A stretch of DNA of 64,000 nucleotides from Paramacrobiotus metropolitanus (GCF_019649055.1 NW_026570254.1:62001-126000), one strand, 5' to 3'; counted from the stretch's first letter, positions 27,501 to 40,937 are shown. Made by a program: numbers and translations. Notes: generated by a model not told the origin, from the sequence alone.

Positions 27501-30500
27501 GAGGAGCAGTGAGGTTGATTAAGACCGAAAGTGCGTGATTAATACTGACCAAGCTTTTAAATATTCACCGAGAAGATCATGAATTTATTATGAATCAATG
27601 CTGACAGTTTTCGAAATTCCCAGGTAAATTGCGCACTTTTCATGGTCAGATCAGGCTGTGGTATTGCACATGATGTTGCCGTGATGGCATTGATTCCTCG
27701 TAGTTAGACGCACGGTGCATATGCACACCATATATATACAAACCTGCAGACCCCGCTTTTGTATGCATTTTGATATACGTCTATGCGATCTGCACGAAAA
27801 CAAAGAAAACTAACAGGACATTAGATCAGTTTTTCTTTCAATTGCCGATCGGTCGGCAGATGCTTTTGTCCTGTGATTCATTTCGGTTTGACCAAATGTT
27901 CTTTCATCACCCACCGTTACTCGCTGTCAAAGCAACGCAGACGCAACAATTACCACTTACGGATTGCAACTATTGCTAATTCATAAACCTCCAGACACCG
28001 AATTTTTACGCACTCAATGAAGCGCCATAAAGATTAAGAGAAAGCGCTGTGTGTTCATTCATAAGATAAGGAACAATTGTGCTACCTCGAGTCATTCACA
28101 TTTTCTTGCGAATCATCAGTAGCGCTCGCCCGGACTGCTTGGGTGGCAAATTGACATGTTTTAGCCCCTTTATTAAAGGAGGTTCCCCACACTTCGCCGT
28201 CTTATCACTGGCACACATACAAAGCGTATAAACATCAACCAGTTTATGGCCGCTGTTTACGTGACGAAAGCCAGTCAAGATATTTATCATTTAATAATCT
28301 GTCCACAGAAACACTGACAATTGCATGTCAAATATGGCTCGCGGTTGTATCATATTTCTCTCGCCACTTGCAACTGCAAACGGCCCCCTTAATTGCATCG
28401 CGCTTGGTCCATATACTGCACTTCCAGTTCGGTCGTCTGAACACAACAAAAACTGTGGAATAAAGCAACAATAAAAGAAAATGTATTCTTGATTTTGTTG
28501 TACTTAGTAACATTTTCATTAACGCAGCGGACTTTAATGTATGAATGCAACAGGTACAAGAGAAAAGCAGTGGTTTAGAAACTTGTCGTAATTCACGGTC
28601 AGTATCGCACTACCATGTAGGTCCTTTTTGGTAATGGATAGAGAAATTTAACGTTGACCGAAGTCAACATTAAGAAGACTACTTCTATACTTTCAAGTTT
28701 CAACTATGCACTTTTGATCAGTTCCTAAATATGTTATTGGGGAGATTTTTTTCTTGCATATATGCCAGTGTTGTTTTAAGATTTTCGCTTGCACTTGAAG
28801 CCGTTCACAAGCCTTATGCATGAAACACACATGTAACACGCGAGCGGTTCCGGATTGCGCATACGAGCATAAGCCGACCGGCCGCGGTCACCTGCAAATT
28901 GCTAGGTGAAGCCGCCCAGTGTCCAAATTGAGGTTAACTAAGAGCAGGAGGGTTCCGTCTATGGTGGGGGAAGGAGCGTGCCTGTAAAGTTCAACTATTA
29001 TTAGCGTTAATGTGATCGATAGAAGACATAATAATATTTCATGAAGGCAGAAGTGCGCCGCAGATAAAGAGAGATGAGTCAAATGACAGGAAGCAAAGAA
29101 GGCGTGAAGGTGTAATTGCAGCTTGCTTACTTTGCCTGCTGCTACATTGTGTGTTTCGCTCCAGTAGACAGCCGTAAGCCTGAATCGGATGATGAGCAGG
29201 ATGATCTGCGCATGGGTCAGCCGATCCAGATGTTAAGCAAATCGTTTTAGCCTCACAAACAGACATCCAGGTGTCTTGGCCTTTCTTGACCGATTTGAAC
29301 TTCGCTTTCCATCATTTTCATTTTTCCATTCATACCAACCCATACGCTACCGTATCAATCTTCCTAACCTGTCGGCTGCTGCGCCAACCGTTATCTGCAT
29401 ACGCTCGAGAAGATCGGATAATACCCCAGTCATAACCGTAGTTGACGGCAATCTGTTGCTTTGACCTTCGCGACTTGACTACCTGTTTGCTGCGTTCACC
29501 TTTAATTTGATCCCGTACCTATTATCGATAACTCTTTATGAACTTGAAAAGTCCTGCATATCAAACAAATTCTGATAAAGTAATTTACAATTTGCCTTTT
29601 ATTTATAAACTTGTAGGTACTGTAAAACCGATAAATCAATGGGCTGATTTTATAACTTTATTATGTGCTTAATATTTGGAAAGTTTCTGAAAACAATTTG
29701 ATATAATCGTGCGAAACTGGCAGCAGAACTTTTTGAATATATGTTATGTATATTTCTGTAACAGAGGACCACCTGTATAACTCAGTCAGATTGTAATTCT
29801 GACGAGGGTCATCATTCACTGGTGGTGCATTTGATGACATATTTCGCAGCGGGAAGTCGTGATATATAGCTGCTACAAATTATAAGCCGTAGGGATAATA
29901 TTTACGGTTGGGAAAAGATGCAGAAAAATGAGAGAATCACTTGCTCGAATTTTCATACGCCTTCTGTACTCTGTGGATACTTTGTGCTCTTATTTTAATG
30001 TATGTCTGTGCTCTTGTTTTAATGTATGTCGAAAGCGCAGTTAAAATGGGTAGATTGTTCAGAAATTAGCTCAAGCAATCGCAGAGACTTGGTACTGATC
30101 ATGATATAAACCTCATATTATTATAGCATTAACATGAGATTCCTTTCCGACGGATGGTTTTTTATTTTTACCCTATTGGAAAGGGCGTATTATTGTACAC
30201 AAAGTCGATTATATACACCAAGAAATAAGTTTGACACTTTTGATACTTCGGTAAATCGACGGTTAACTTTTTGGAAAATGGCAGAGTTGCCACTAGCCAG
30301 CGCTTGGAGTTCACAGCAGCTAAAGTACACCGAGCCACAAAGCAGAAGTTTCGTTCTATTATTGTTACTTAATTCGGTGGCAAATGAACTGAGATCAACA
30401 GTTGCCAGCGTTAATGACAGAATATGCTCATCTGCGTAGAAAAGCAAACTATCCAGGACGCAATATTGCGCTATGGAGCTGCGAGCAATATTTGCAGTGG

Positions 30501-33500
30501 AGGAAGTGAACAACCGTACATGCCATGTGTTCATTCCATCGTTTTGTGCCAAGGAGTAATAATAATAGGGGATCAAACAGCATTTGCATTAAAGAAAGGC
30601 AATTAATGCAGTAGCTGACGGAATGGACCGGATAGTAGCCATCTGCTAACATCATATCGACATAACCGTTTAAGCATGTTTGCGCAATTCGAACAGCTTG
30701 TCAGCTTGGTGACGTAGAAAACCGGCAGATCATGTTCTTTCGGAATGTTAGACAGCGCACAGCAGATTCAAATGGTCTGCAACTTGCCGGAGCTTCTTTT
30801 CACCTGCTCACCAAAAAAAGTAATTTCTATGCAGATAGCGCAGATAGCGCTATCCTCATAAAATAGTCCTGCAAATAAAAACTGTACGTCTGCTCTTCAG
30901 TTCCTATCACTGCACGTTAGGCAAAACTGGTGGTTTATAATAATTATCTCGGCTGTAGTCTGCTAACCGATCCGCATGCCAAACTCATTAAACGGCAGGT
31001 GGATATAGCTCGTATCACCGTAGGCTGTCCAAGTAGTATTCTTATCCATGACCTTTTAATCTGTCGGTAAATATACAGTACCATTATTTTATCAGATAAT
31101 TTTGACGCTTGCCGTATGTGGCGCGTTTATTATATTGTTGAGCATCAGCTTAACTCCTATTGAGAAAACATTTGCCTTGTAAGCAATTCTTAATATGTGT
31201 GTTGACTTTGCAGGGTGCATTACTTGAGGCCAAAGTGCGGACGGGCCCCAATGCCTACTCATCCCAGTGTCCCAGAGAAGTATCCGCTAATAAAGTCCAG
31301 TCAGCCCCGACTGCCGCAGGTAAAAAGGCCGATCTCAATCACTTCTACGTGATTCACACTTTGATTAGCGTATTTAATCGGCGACGTGTGTTGTGTTAAG
31401 GTAAAAGCGACCTTTCTGCTTGTAGGAGCCACTGAGGAGAATAAGTTACAGAGACGAGTTGACAGATTAGAGAACACCGTAAGATTACTGGAAACAAAAG
31501 TGAGTTGGGGTTATCGTGTTTGTCGTGAGTAAATAACCGCAAAAGTTGAAAGTTGAACGACGTCGATGTCATAATTCTGTACCCGGCAGATGGCCAACTA
31601 CGCCAACCGGGTGCTGTACTTGGAGGCCCAACTGCTTGGCTCATGCCAAACATCCACTGGACTTATCAAAAGAGATAACGAAAGCTGGGAAGAGAAATGT
31701 CGGAATTGCACATGTCGGAATGGAGTGCGCGACAGCTGTCCGGAAATCCCGTGCCCGGATGTGTGTCCTCCCGGGGAAGAGGGGAAACCGTTCGAGTCGT
31801 GCTGCCCGGTCTGTCAAGGTCAGTAAGCGCGATAGACTCTAGCGCAGTGATACAGTATGAGAGATAATTCGCAAGAACTAGCCCAGTTATTATTTTGTGT
31901 TGTTTTCCATAGTTGAACCAAATATTTATCAAAAATACTTTTGCTGTTTTGTGAAACGATAAAAACTGGAAAATTCGGTGATAAGTGGTAACCATTCGAT
32001 TCGCTCAGTGAACTCTGTCGCGTGCACATTTACAACAGGATGTTGTTGTTTCAGCCTCCTGTAATCTTATGGGTGAAGTTTTTGCGCACGGTGATCCCAT
32101 ATCGTTATCCAAGGAGCGCGGCGCTTGTCTGCTCTGCCACTGTGTCAATGGTCGCATTGATAACTGTGCATCGAACAGCGAAATTTGTCCCATCCTTCCA
32201 TGTCCGGAGGATCAGCAGATGCAGGAACCGGGAAAGTGTTGTAAAAGATGTCGGTTGACGAAAAGCTGCGGAAAGATTGCTCGGTGCCACGAAAACGCTA
32301 CCTGTGTCTTAACACCGATCGGACCGGAATGCCGATGTAAACCGGGATTCGCCGGAAACGGGAGCTCGTGCGAAGGTTAGTGCAGTGGAGGAAATTGTTA
32401 TGAAAAATACCCTATTACTGAAATTATTTAAAAAAACATCTGTACAAACGTACGAGTTTGGTTAGAAACTTAAATTTGAATGTTATTGCGGAGGCTTAAT
32501 TGGTGAATGAAAATTCAAAAGATTTGGCTGTGTTGAATTAAATAAGTACTTCTATGCGCACGCGTTCGGAATACAATCAATCACAGCTACTTGAACATAA
32601 CTGATGAAGGAAACATATGGGCGTCAAGGTAATCAATAACCGTTAACTTGGTGCAAAGGCGCATTATTCCTGAACAGACTGACGGCACCGGGTAGTTAAT
32701 AGGATTAAAACTCTTGTTTGACAAATGCAAAATCTTCGCTCTAATGTGCAACTGGTCTGCGCAGGAAATTCTTTGCTAATTGTCAAATGTTCTGTTCGGA
32801 CTGCCATGGTTTTACGTTAGTCCTTTTATGAATGGAATGGCGCTTTGCAGTTCGAATTCCTGTTACCACCTGCCAGCAAATATAAATGAATTTTAAACTT
32901 GCGAGCGCTTTATTAACTATATCGATCAACCGTCGGAAGAATAATATGCGCGTAATAGTTGTCGATCGACGCCAGACAACGGTAAAGTATTCCACCAACA
33001 ATGCCCACTGACCGTTGTCCATAATCAGTGTTCCGATTAGTTGATTGTGATTTTTCCTTATTCTTGACATTTTTATAGATATTGATGAATGCACAATGGA
33101 AAACAGTGGACCGAATTCTACTGTCAATCACTGCCGCGCTAACACCGTCTGCAGTAACACTTTTGGAGGTCACCATTGTGAGTGTTTACCGGGATATAAC
33201 CATACCAATCCTTGGTCTTGCCAAGGTATGTATGGGTTACGCTTGGCTAAGCTATTATGTTTAGGTTTTGTTTACCAAAATTTAAATGCTAATTGCCATG
33301 TTTGCCCAGACATCAATGAATGCCAGAACGGATCGAACCTATGTGCTGGTCATGCCAAATGTATGAATAGCGAAGGGAGCTATAGTTGTCAATGTTTGCC
33401 GGGTTATGAAGGCGATGGATTCACTTGCACGCGTAAGGACAAGAGTATTTCTCTGCGTATTTGCAAATTTCAACTGATACCCGCAATATCAGGTTACGCA

Positions 33501-35655
33501 TATTTTCCTTTTGCAGCGATTTGTGAGCCGGTGTGTCAGAACGGCGGCCACTGTTTTGCTCCCAATACCTGCGCTTGTCAAGGGGGATTCTTCGGTCCTG
33601 AGTGTCAAGTAGGTAAGATTTTTCAGTTCGGCTTGGGCTTCTGCATTTTGTTGGTTTTTGTTTGTTCTTCTCAGTCCTTTCGTTTTATTCTCGGCTAACT
33701 TAAAACGGTTGTATACCTGTTCCGTTTTTTCTTTTTTCACGAGGGATCTGCCAAAACCTTGCATCCGTGCTTTGCTGTGCATGGTGTAATTTCTAGTAAC
33801 GTCGCCTAAACTGAGTCGGAATAATTTATTGTGATTGTCTTATTGTGATTGTCCTTACGTGAACCATACTGTTACGCGAACTATAGAGCTTACGGGCCCT
33901 TACCTCAGCATGGTTTTTGTGTAATCTGCAATAATGCGCATGTACATTTCCCTGCCCAACGCCAATGTTTTTGCGTTTTTGAATTGTTTTGAAATATTAT
34001 CCTTTCGTAACATTTCTTCTTTCCATCAGACGTGGATGAGTGCGCGTTTAATATCTCCAGCTGCAAAGCTAATTCCGTATGCGTCAATACACCTGGCAGT
34101 TATTTCTGCGAGTGTATGGATGGCTATAAGGCCGAGAATCCTTATTTGAGAGAGCCAGTGTGTCAAGGTGTGGTCACTCTTTCGCGAGCATTATGCAACT
34201 GGTAGAGATAATTAGCCATGGTGACTTAATACGTAAAACTTCCATTAGATATTGATGAATGCTATTCCGGTGCCCACTTTTGTCCTCCATTAACCCGGTG
34301 TCAGAACGTTAAAGGATCGTGGAAGTGTTTGTGCCCTGTTAACGAGACATGCGATATGAGTAAGCACACGCTGTTCCCATGACCTTGCTGAACGGAAGTG
34401 TAATGCACTTTTCCGGGTGCTCTAGCTTGTACAGAAAACCGATCGCCGCATGCGCCCAATGTTTATGGTGACCGATGCCAAAACTGTACTTGCCAGGTTA
34501 GTTTCGTAGTAAACATGTACATAAACATAAATTTCTTCCAATGCGTAAAAACGAAAGCGTAAATAAATCATCGTAGACAACCTGTGTTGTATACGGAAAA
34601 CGTTTTAATGGCAATAGCCACCCAAATAATAATAACTGCAAGCTCTGGTACACTACTTAAAAATTAGGTCTGTAGATAAATTACGCGTCTACAAATCAGC
34701 CATGAGTCTATATAATTACAAGATCCTGGCAATAAGGAACGGATAAATACGAAAATTCTGATAGCTTGTTTTGTTAGGTGAACGTATTTAGCACGTTAGA
34801 TATCTGTATTCCCTTGCGAATTAAATTAATGGACTTTTACAGAAGCAATTAATGTCTTAACGATGTTGTTCTGTTCGTTTGAGTAGGACGCTGTGTTGCA
34901 GTGCCGACCGGTTGACTGCGATTGCAAGCACGGTGAACGCGACGTTCTGGACGGATGCTGTCCGGGTTGCAACGTGAATAGAAACCTCCCATTGTGCTAC
35001 GATGCGGTAACAAATGCTTCCTATCCAAGTGGCACCTACTGGTTTGAAAACTGCCGATCTTGCGAATGCAAGGTGAGTAATGAAAACATGTACACGATGC
35101 CGGACAGTGTACATTATCTGTATCATGCTATAACGAGAATTCCTTTTCTCAAAAGTCAGACAATTATAACTATACGGGAACCGATTTTATAGCTGGGAGC
35201 AGTCCGATGCACTGATGTTAAATGCCCACTTCTGAAATGCGCACCAGAAGAAACAGTTACCATTAAGGACGGTGCATGCTGTCCAGTCTGCCAAAGTACG
35301 AGATTCCCGGATCGATGTCTGGCTGATTTAACGCGGGAACCGGTCCGATTTTCCTGCGAAGCAAAGCGCATCGGAATGGGATCCTTCTTTAGGGAATGGA
35401 CAGATATTTTAGATGTGTGCACCTTATGTGATTGCCGGGTACGTAATCTTGTAATTCGTTACTTTTGTAATATGTGTGCAAAATCTGATGAAATGCTTAA
35501 CCAGATAAGCTTAACCAGATAAGCTTAACCAGATAAGCTACAAAAAATTTAAAGAAATTTATTTTGGATCATTTTAGGATGGTTCCATATGCTGTACCGT
35601 GCAAAACGGTTGCCGACTCAGAAGATATCGATTGATCCGAATCCGGAGCAGTTAG
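24511..35655 (+). CDS. NELL: NELL-type secreted VWC/EGF protein, 17 exons
   Basis: Exons: 24511-24616, 26316-26477, 26703-26859, 26934-27219, 31214-31319, 31426-31499, 31590-31818, 32055-32375, 33079-33225, 33310-33432, 33517-33612, 34030-34167, 34249-34359, 34435-34496, 34887-35072, 35193-35438, 35578-35655. All joins keep frame and give about 875 residues (human NELL1/2 are about 810). Order: signal peptide (FVSRLAFCLLILIPKAGG), laminin-G/TSPN domain (LADNQWHSIAMTLESS), a coiled coil (LQRRVDRLENTVRLLETK), two VWC domains, six EGF modules of which four start D(I/V)(D/N)EC (calcium-binding type), then VWC-like modules (CCPGC, CCPVC). NELL proteins are secreted oligomers that signal to Robo and other receptors. 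EGF exons share phase 1 boundaries, allowing module shuffling. Intron 4 is 4 kb and intron 1 is 1.7 kb; the rest are short. Confidence 0.95.
25685..25722 (+). repeat. Tandem duplication of a 19-bp unit
   Basis: TTATTATAAGAGAAAAGGT occurs twice head to tail in NELL intron 1. Confidence 0.85.
27220..31213. other. NELL intron 4, 4 kb, nothing supported
   Basis: Contains minus-strand open frames (28096-28290, 29039-29266, 30190-30576), one with a GTAAGC donor-like end near 29130, but no chain of exons or recognisable domain. A nested minus-strand gene is possible but not shown. Confidence 0.4.
35495..35537 (+). repeat. Three copies of a 14-bp unit
   Basis: GCTTAACCAGATAA repeated three times in the last NELL intron. 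Confidence 0.85.
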
Positions 35656-36401
35656 CTCTGTCCAGTCTCACAATCAGCTCACCTCGAATCTGCTCCCTAT
35701 ATAAGTCTCCGTGTGAAATCCCACTTCGTCCTTCTCATGATCTGGAAACGTTTTTTTATTGACAGAGTTTATAAAATTTTCTCGCCCAAATTTGAAAGTA
35801 CAAAAACTTTTCTTGTGCAGATTGTTGACGCTGGTATGTGACCCTACAGTAATGTTATGATATCAGCAGCTGTTCTATGACTGTTTGCAATCTGATTTGG
35901 ATCCGGCAGCTTACAGATTTATGCGTTGCATTTGTATGTTTTTATAAAAAATTTTTAATGTGGTATTGTCTCAGCTTTGAAAAGCTTTAACTTGTTCATG
36001 TTTGTTGAAGGCAAAAATACGACGTTGCAAATTCGAGTTATGCGCCAAGAGGCGTGTAATGAATGTGATACTTGTTAACTTGACTTAAATAATTTGAATA
36101 ACTTGCGAGCACGTTTAAGCAGATCTGCCGTATCTATGCATTATGCAAGTTATTCTTATTAATTTTTATGCCTGGACTAGAATAAGGTACACTGTGCAAT
36201 TATACACATAACATTGTACTCCTAAAGAAAAATTACCCGTCTTACTGAACTAGCTGCCTCTGCACAATTTTGGGATTTCAATTGTACGACTGCATATTAT
36301 TCCCAGATTGTTTTCAGTTTTAATAAGATTCCATTACAAAACCCAAGTAAGTAAAGAGTAATCATTGTAACTTTTAAGACTAAAACCGATGCAAGACAAA
36401 C

Positions 36402-36407
36402 AATAAA
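36402..36407 (+). terminator. Possible NELL polyadenylation signal
   Basis: AATAAA about 750 bp after the stop codon. It is the clearest signal before the RNase H-like exon and the retrotransposon. Confidence 0.35.
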
Positions 36408-36900
36408 AAAGAAACAGAGGACGCCTGATGAGACACCGGGAACACTATCACTTCACTTCGAAACATACCGAATATGTGCATCCAGAGATTCCAGACAGAT
36501 CACTGGACACGTCATTCAGAATTAGAACAAACCATAACTAGTAAAAATCAGAAAACCGACTCGTCTGGATCTGACAGAGTCACAATCAGCAGCCTAATGT
36601 CACAATGTCACATGGAAGGCATGACAAAAGGCAAAAATCGCTATAAAAATCGTTCATTTTGCGATTAACAGTATTTCCTTACAGCTCACCAGCTAGACAT
36701 ATTTCTTTGCCGCAGCGGAAGGGTTCCAATCGGCTAGTGCTTTGGCTCGTTGAAATCCATGGTCACTCCAATCCCAGACGTGCTCCTACGGGCACAAAAC
36801 AACAATAAAGTATCCCATATACGGACGAATACAGCAGCGTTCCAAAATAACAACAGCTCGTCCGAGCAGCTGAAAATTTCGTTCAAAATTACATTAAAAA

Positions 36901-36904
36901 CGTT
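36901..36904. repeat. Target site duplication CGTT, left
   Basis: Matches CGTT at 61269-61272 directly after the right LTR. Four-bp duplications fit gypsy-type integrases. Confidence 0.85.
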
Positions 36905-37476
36905 TGTCGTGTATAAGCGTTCACACCGATTAGGGTTCCATGAACAATCTTTACTCTTCCACGCCTGTAATGCTCAGTCGGTAGGCACTCGTACTCTCAA
37001 ACTGTAACAGATAAACTACGGTGGAACGACGGACGACTCGGGAACACGAGAACTCGGGAATCCCTAGCGAAGAGTCCAACTACGATCTCCGGTCGCAGTT
37101 TCTACGAGGATCAACAAGAGCTAGGACGATTGTGTCACGAGCAAACCTGTATACTAAGCGATAATCCGGGAACGATTATGCACTTCCGTAAGAACAAGTA
37201 TTGCTGCCTCTTTATTAATACACTTCGTAGTCCACAACACTAGGAAATCGTAATTAGAAAGCAGTCTCAGAAGTAAATCTCAGACTACTGATGTCGATAT
37301 TAGAAGTGACTGGAACTTATATAGACTCTGCGCTATGACATCACTTACACCACTAGTAAAAGAGAACAGCAAATCACAGCATTGATTGACTAGATTATTC
37401 GTATGTTTGCAGGTGGAAGGCGGACAGTCAGCATCCGTACGTACATCCCGGCGTGTGATCCTACTCCCACACGTCA
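36905..37476 (-). repeat. 3' LTR (left copy), 572 bp
   Basis: Starts TGTCGTGTATAAGCG and ends CACACGTCA on the plus strand, so the ends are TG...CA. It appears identical to 60697-61268. On the minus strand it contains TATATAA (37323-37317) and AATAAAG (37216-37210). Confidence 0.97.
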
Positions 37477-37487
37477 CCCCCACGAAC
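37477..37487 (-). other. Polypurine tract next to the 3' LTR
   Basis: Reads GTTCGTGGGGG on the minus strand immediately before the LTR's TGACG. It sits where plus-strand DNA synthesis is primed. The G run is short for a polypurine tract. Confidence 0.6.
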
Positions 37488-38153
37488 GATGCTTGGCCGT
37501 GCCAATATAAGCAATCCATCCCGCAACATCCCAGTGCGATTGTGCACTTCCATCCGTCCTGATCCCGATCCACCGCACAATCCACGTGTCCATCCGATGC
37601 CCGATGTGACTGTACGCCGCGATTCCGAATGAGTTAGTGTGTGGAATCCTTGGCGAAATGGCATCCGGAAGTCCACGGGTTTGGCAGGGCGGAGGTCCAA
37701 GGATCCAGGAAGGCGAACTATGAATTACTTGTACTGCATGTGCCGTTTTTAGATGGTGTGGTTGTATATACAGTACACGGCATAAAGCTTTACTAATGGT
37801 ATGATTAAAACTGAAAAATAAAATTACACTCGACTCGATGTTGTTGTACTATGGTTTAAACAAACGGAACCGTGAAATCAACCGGCTGGTATTCTTACGA
37901 ATTCTCGAAGACCAGTGACCACAGCAACAAGGTCAATCAACAATAACAAACAAGCTAAGCATAGTAATATAAAGATCATAAGTGCATAATATGGGTCAAC
38001 CAACACGAAAGTAGAAACCAATAAAAAGAGCAACAACAAGGGAGAGTAATAGAGCTCCAATGCATTAGAGTGATATATAAAACGGCACAATAACCAGTAA
38101 TAGCGGTGAGATCAAAAGGAAACAACAACAGATCATCGAAAGGTTATTTAAGG
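37488..38153 (-). other. 3' non-coding part of the element, with a hydrophobic frame
   Basis: Mostly without supported coding. The minus-strand frame 38108-37878 is open for about 76 codons and encodes two very hydrophobic segments (YSPLLLLFLLVSTFVLV and MIFILLCLACLLLLIDLVAVV). It has no good ATG and no obvious acceptor, so it is either the last exon of a spliced product or a composition effect. Confidence 0.35.
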
Positions 38154-38936
38154 TTACTTGCCAGCGCTAGGAGCCAATGAGAACAATCCGGTGATACCAG
38201 AACCAGACGCAGCGGCATCCAAACGGCGAGAAACATCCGCAGCCATCTGGCGTCGGCGATCTGCATCCAATTCACGCTGCTGCTGCTGAGCCAAATATCC
38301 AGGCACAAAATTGTGCTCAGCAGAACCAACAGGGCCGGAAGGCGCAGACGGCGCACGTGGACGATCAGCTGGAGAACGGTCACGGGCATCACGGATAATC
38401 GGCACCTCAGGCAACGGTACAACATTCGGCGGCAAACCCGGAAATTCAGCGTTCTGCTGCAGAGGCGGAATTACAGCCGGAGGAATAACAGCGTTCAAGG
38501 CTGGCGGGCCAGGTAAATTGACAGCAGGGTCGACAGCATGGGGCTGACCTGGAACCACAGCTCCGCCGCCTTGGACCGGATTCGGTGCATTCGGCGCTTG
38601 GTTTCCCGGGAGATCAACCTCCATGTCTGCGGCGGCAGCTTCCACTGGTGCAGCTGCGTTAGGAGCTCCATCAGGTATTTCAATAATCTCCGGTGCGCCC
38701 AGATGTCGGCCATTACGACGCCAGTGATCGTTTCCGCGACGGAGATTATTGTCTCCAAAATTCCGATGATTTCCTCTGCCGTACGGACGAAAGTTGCCAC
38801 GGAAAGTGCCACGGCCTCCACCCCTTCCTCGGTGATTATAACCGGCATTATACTGCTGTTGGTGCTGGTTAGAAGACGAATGAAAAATGGCGTCTACCAA
38901 CTTATCAAAGGCACGGTTAGGATCAATAGGCGGCAT
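38154..38936 (-). CDS. Accessory ORF: RGG-box, Pro-rich disordered protein
   Basis: About 260 codons from the ATG at 38936. Residues 30-80 are Arg/Gly/Asn-rich with RGRGGGRGTFRGNFRPYGRG, a typical RGG RNA-binding tract. The middle is Ala/Pro/Val-rich (PPALNAVIPPAVIPPL) and predicted disordered; a helical QQQQRELDADRRRQ segment lies near the C-terminus. No homologue recognised. An RNA-binding, nucleocapsid-like or condensate role is inference from composition. It is the accessory gene nearest the 3' LTR. Confidence 0.7.
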   Translation of the reverse strand: MPPIDPNRAFDKLVDAIFHSSSNQHQQQYNAGYNHRGRGGGRGTFRGNFRPYGRGNHRNFGDNNLRRGNDHWRRNGRHLGAPEIIEIPDGAPNAAAPVEAAAADMEVDLPGNQAPNAPNPVQGGGAVVPGQPHAVDPAVNLPGPPALNAVIPPAVIPPLQQNAEFPGLPPNVVPLPEVPIIRDARDRSPADRPRAPSAPSGPVGSAEHNFVPGYLAQQQQRELDADRRRQMAADVSRRLDAAASGSGITGLFSLAPSAGK

Positions 38937-39413
38937 GCCCAGACTCAAGAAAACTAGTGACCTTTTAACGCAAAAATGAAAAAGAGAGAAGCGTCAAAAA
39001 TCACACCTGAAGAAAGCAGAAAATCTAACACGCTACTGCGCTGAAACGAAAAATCCACAATGCCGATTTCTGCACGCTACACGCAAGTGATTTTATACCG
39101 GTCTGCCAGAGTGAAAGTTCAAAATGCGGCAGATTCCACAGGTAGAAGAGACGACCAATCAGCGCTTCGCGCTATATCCTTTAATTCAACTTAATCAGGA
39201 GATCAGATCTGTCTAGGCACAAAGGAAGATTCAGCACTAACGATTACCGCAAACACAACGACCAGTTCATTGACTCGAAATACCGCATCGAGGAATGAAA
39301 ATAGAGGTAAAAAGTGAGCAGCGCCTAACTCCTCAAAAACTAAAAGCTTAGTTTGTGCACAAATAGCAACAGAAATACCCGAAATACCAATAGCACCACG
39401 AAATGTAGCATGA

Positions 39414-40937
39414 CTACAACTCATCGGAATGTGGCTGCTGTTGACCGCGAGCCACCGATTCAGGAAATTCAGGCGAATCCTCATGGACAGTAGCTGGAAC
39501 CGCGGGAGCAACTGGTTGCATCGACGGCAGTGGATCTACTTCCATTTTCTCCAAGTCAGATCCATTATTGTCGTCAATTTCCATGTCGTCCTCCGCCTCG
39601 TCATCAGCGTTTTCATCAGCAGAGACGTCCGCAGCAGGATCGTCACTGCCATCATTATCCGAAACCGAGACTTCGCTTTCCGGTGAAGACGAGGACGGCG
39701 AAACCTCCTTGTATTTGCGCTTTTCTCCACGAGTACGAAAATAATAGGGACCGGCCGAAGTGGATGCCTCAGGTTCAGCATTCTCCGCAGCAGCAGATAC
39801 AACAAACGCTTGACGGGCAACCGCATCTGCCTGCTGATGCTTGGTGATTTCTTTAAACAAACCAATAAAAACAGGATTTAAATACAAATATTGCCGGCGA
39901 AGTTCAAGTGCAATTGGCGTAGGTAATCGAGAAGTGACGGAACAAAGATCAAAACGATGAATTAAAGTTCCATTCGGATATAAAAAGTGAGATAGGTACA
40001 ATTCCGAATAGCGGGGATGGAAGCGATTAAGACCAGAGAAATAGGCCTGCGAAATGACCACATCCTCACCATTCTTGTTCGGCATAGCCATTCTGGGAAA
40101 TACTCCGGAATGAGCTCGCTTGCGAGCCGTCTGCTTGGTTTTGTAAACCGGCCGCGGTGCCTTTGGATCGTACGGCACATATAAAATCCCGCCACGATTT
40201 AAATGCTCCTCATCTAGCAATAATGAAAGCCAGCAATTAGCTCTACACATTACGCGTATGCAACACAGTGACGATGGCTTAACATCAGCTAAATATCATA
40301 ACTGAGCATACAGATTCGTAAATGGTCATGACTGCAAGTGCGGGTAAAAACAACACAGGAAGAACCGAGTAAAATGCGGTTCTCGTTGTTATTCCACGAA
40401 AACAGACTACCACTACCCAATTTTTGCGAAAATACCTCGCTTTGCCCGCACAGACGGGGTTTCAGACGACGGTGGTTCCTCGTCCGTAAGATCCGGGGTA
40501 CCCAACTGTTTCTCCGCTTTCGTCTGCAATTTCTTTGGAGCTGGCGAGCGGATCTCAACGTCAGGATCAGCAGGGAATGATCCGCGGCGATCATGACGGC
40601 GAACCACAGCTGCATTACGCCGAGCAATAGTGCGTCGCTTTGCTTCGCGATATCGGTACTTTAGCGCACCAACTATGGCCTCAGTCCTACTAGTTGAAGG
40701 TTTAGGACTCTTTGCTGCCGTCCGACTTCCCGATGGCTCAGCCGACTGGGCAGAAAACGCTGGCTGCGACGACGTGCGCCGAGAAACTTGTGATCGAGTG
40801 ACTCTGCTGGAGGAACGAGCTTCATCGCTGTCAGGCGAATAACCAAACGACAAGCTTGACACTTCTCTGCGAGAGCGAGCCACAGGTGTGACCGTTTTGC
40901 GCGCAGTCGGAGTGAGCTTCTTCGGAGTTGACGACAT
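39414..40937 (-). CDS. Accessory gene, two exons, basic N-terminus and acidic C-terminus
   Basis: Exons 40937-40436 and 40213-39414, joined in phase 1 by a GTATTT donor and a TTGCTAG acceptor, about 433 residues. The first exon is Ser/Thr/Arg-rich with basic clusters (KYRYREAKRRTIARRN) that look nuclear-localising. The second has a folded-looking middle (GGILYVPYDPKAPRPVYK, FSGLNRFHPRYSELYLSHF) and a Glu/Asp/Ser-rich tail (ADENADDEAEDDMEIDD). No known domain. Presence of a clean intron means it is expressed from a spliced transcript, separate from the genomic RNA. Confidence 0.75.

Noticed and set aside
28096-30576. Gene nested in NELL intron 4 on the minus strand
   Set aside because: Several open frames and one donor-like site, but no chain of in-phase exons and no recognisable domain.
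37280-37585. ORF across the left LTR boundary
   Set aside because: It reads through the LTR end and part of it recurs in the right LTR; no domain.
40630-40842. Plus-strand ORFs opposite accessory genes (also 38311-38957, 46706-47332, 48036-48935)
   Set aside because: Shadows of the minus-strand genes; no splice structure or motifs of their own.
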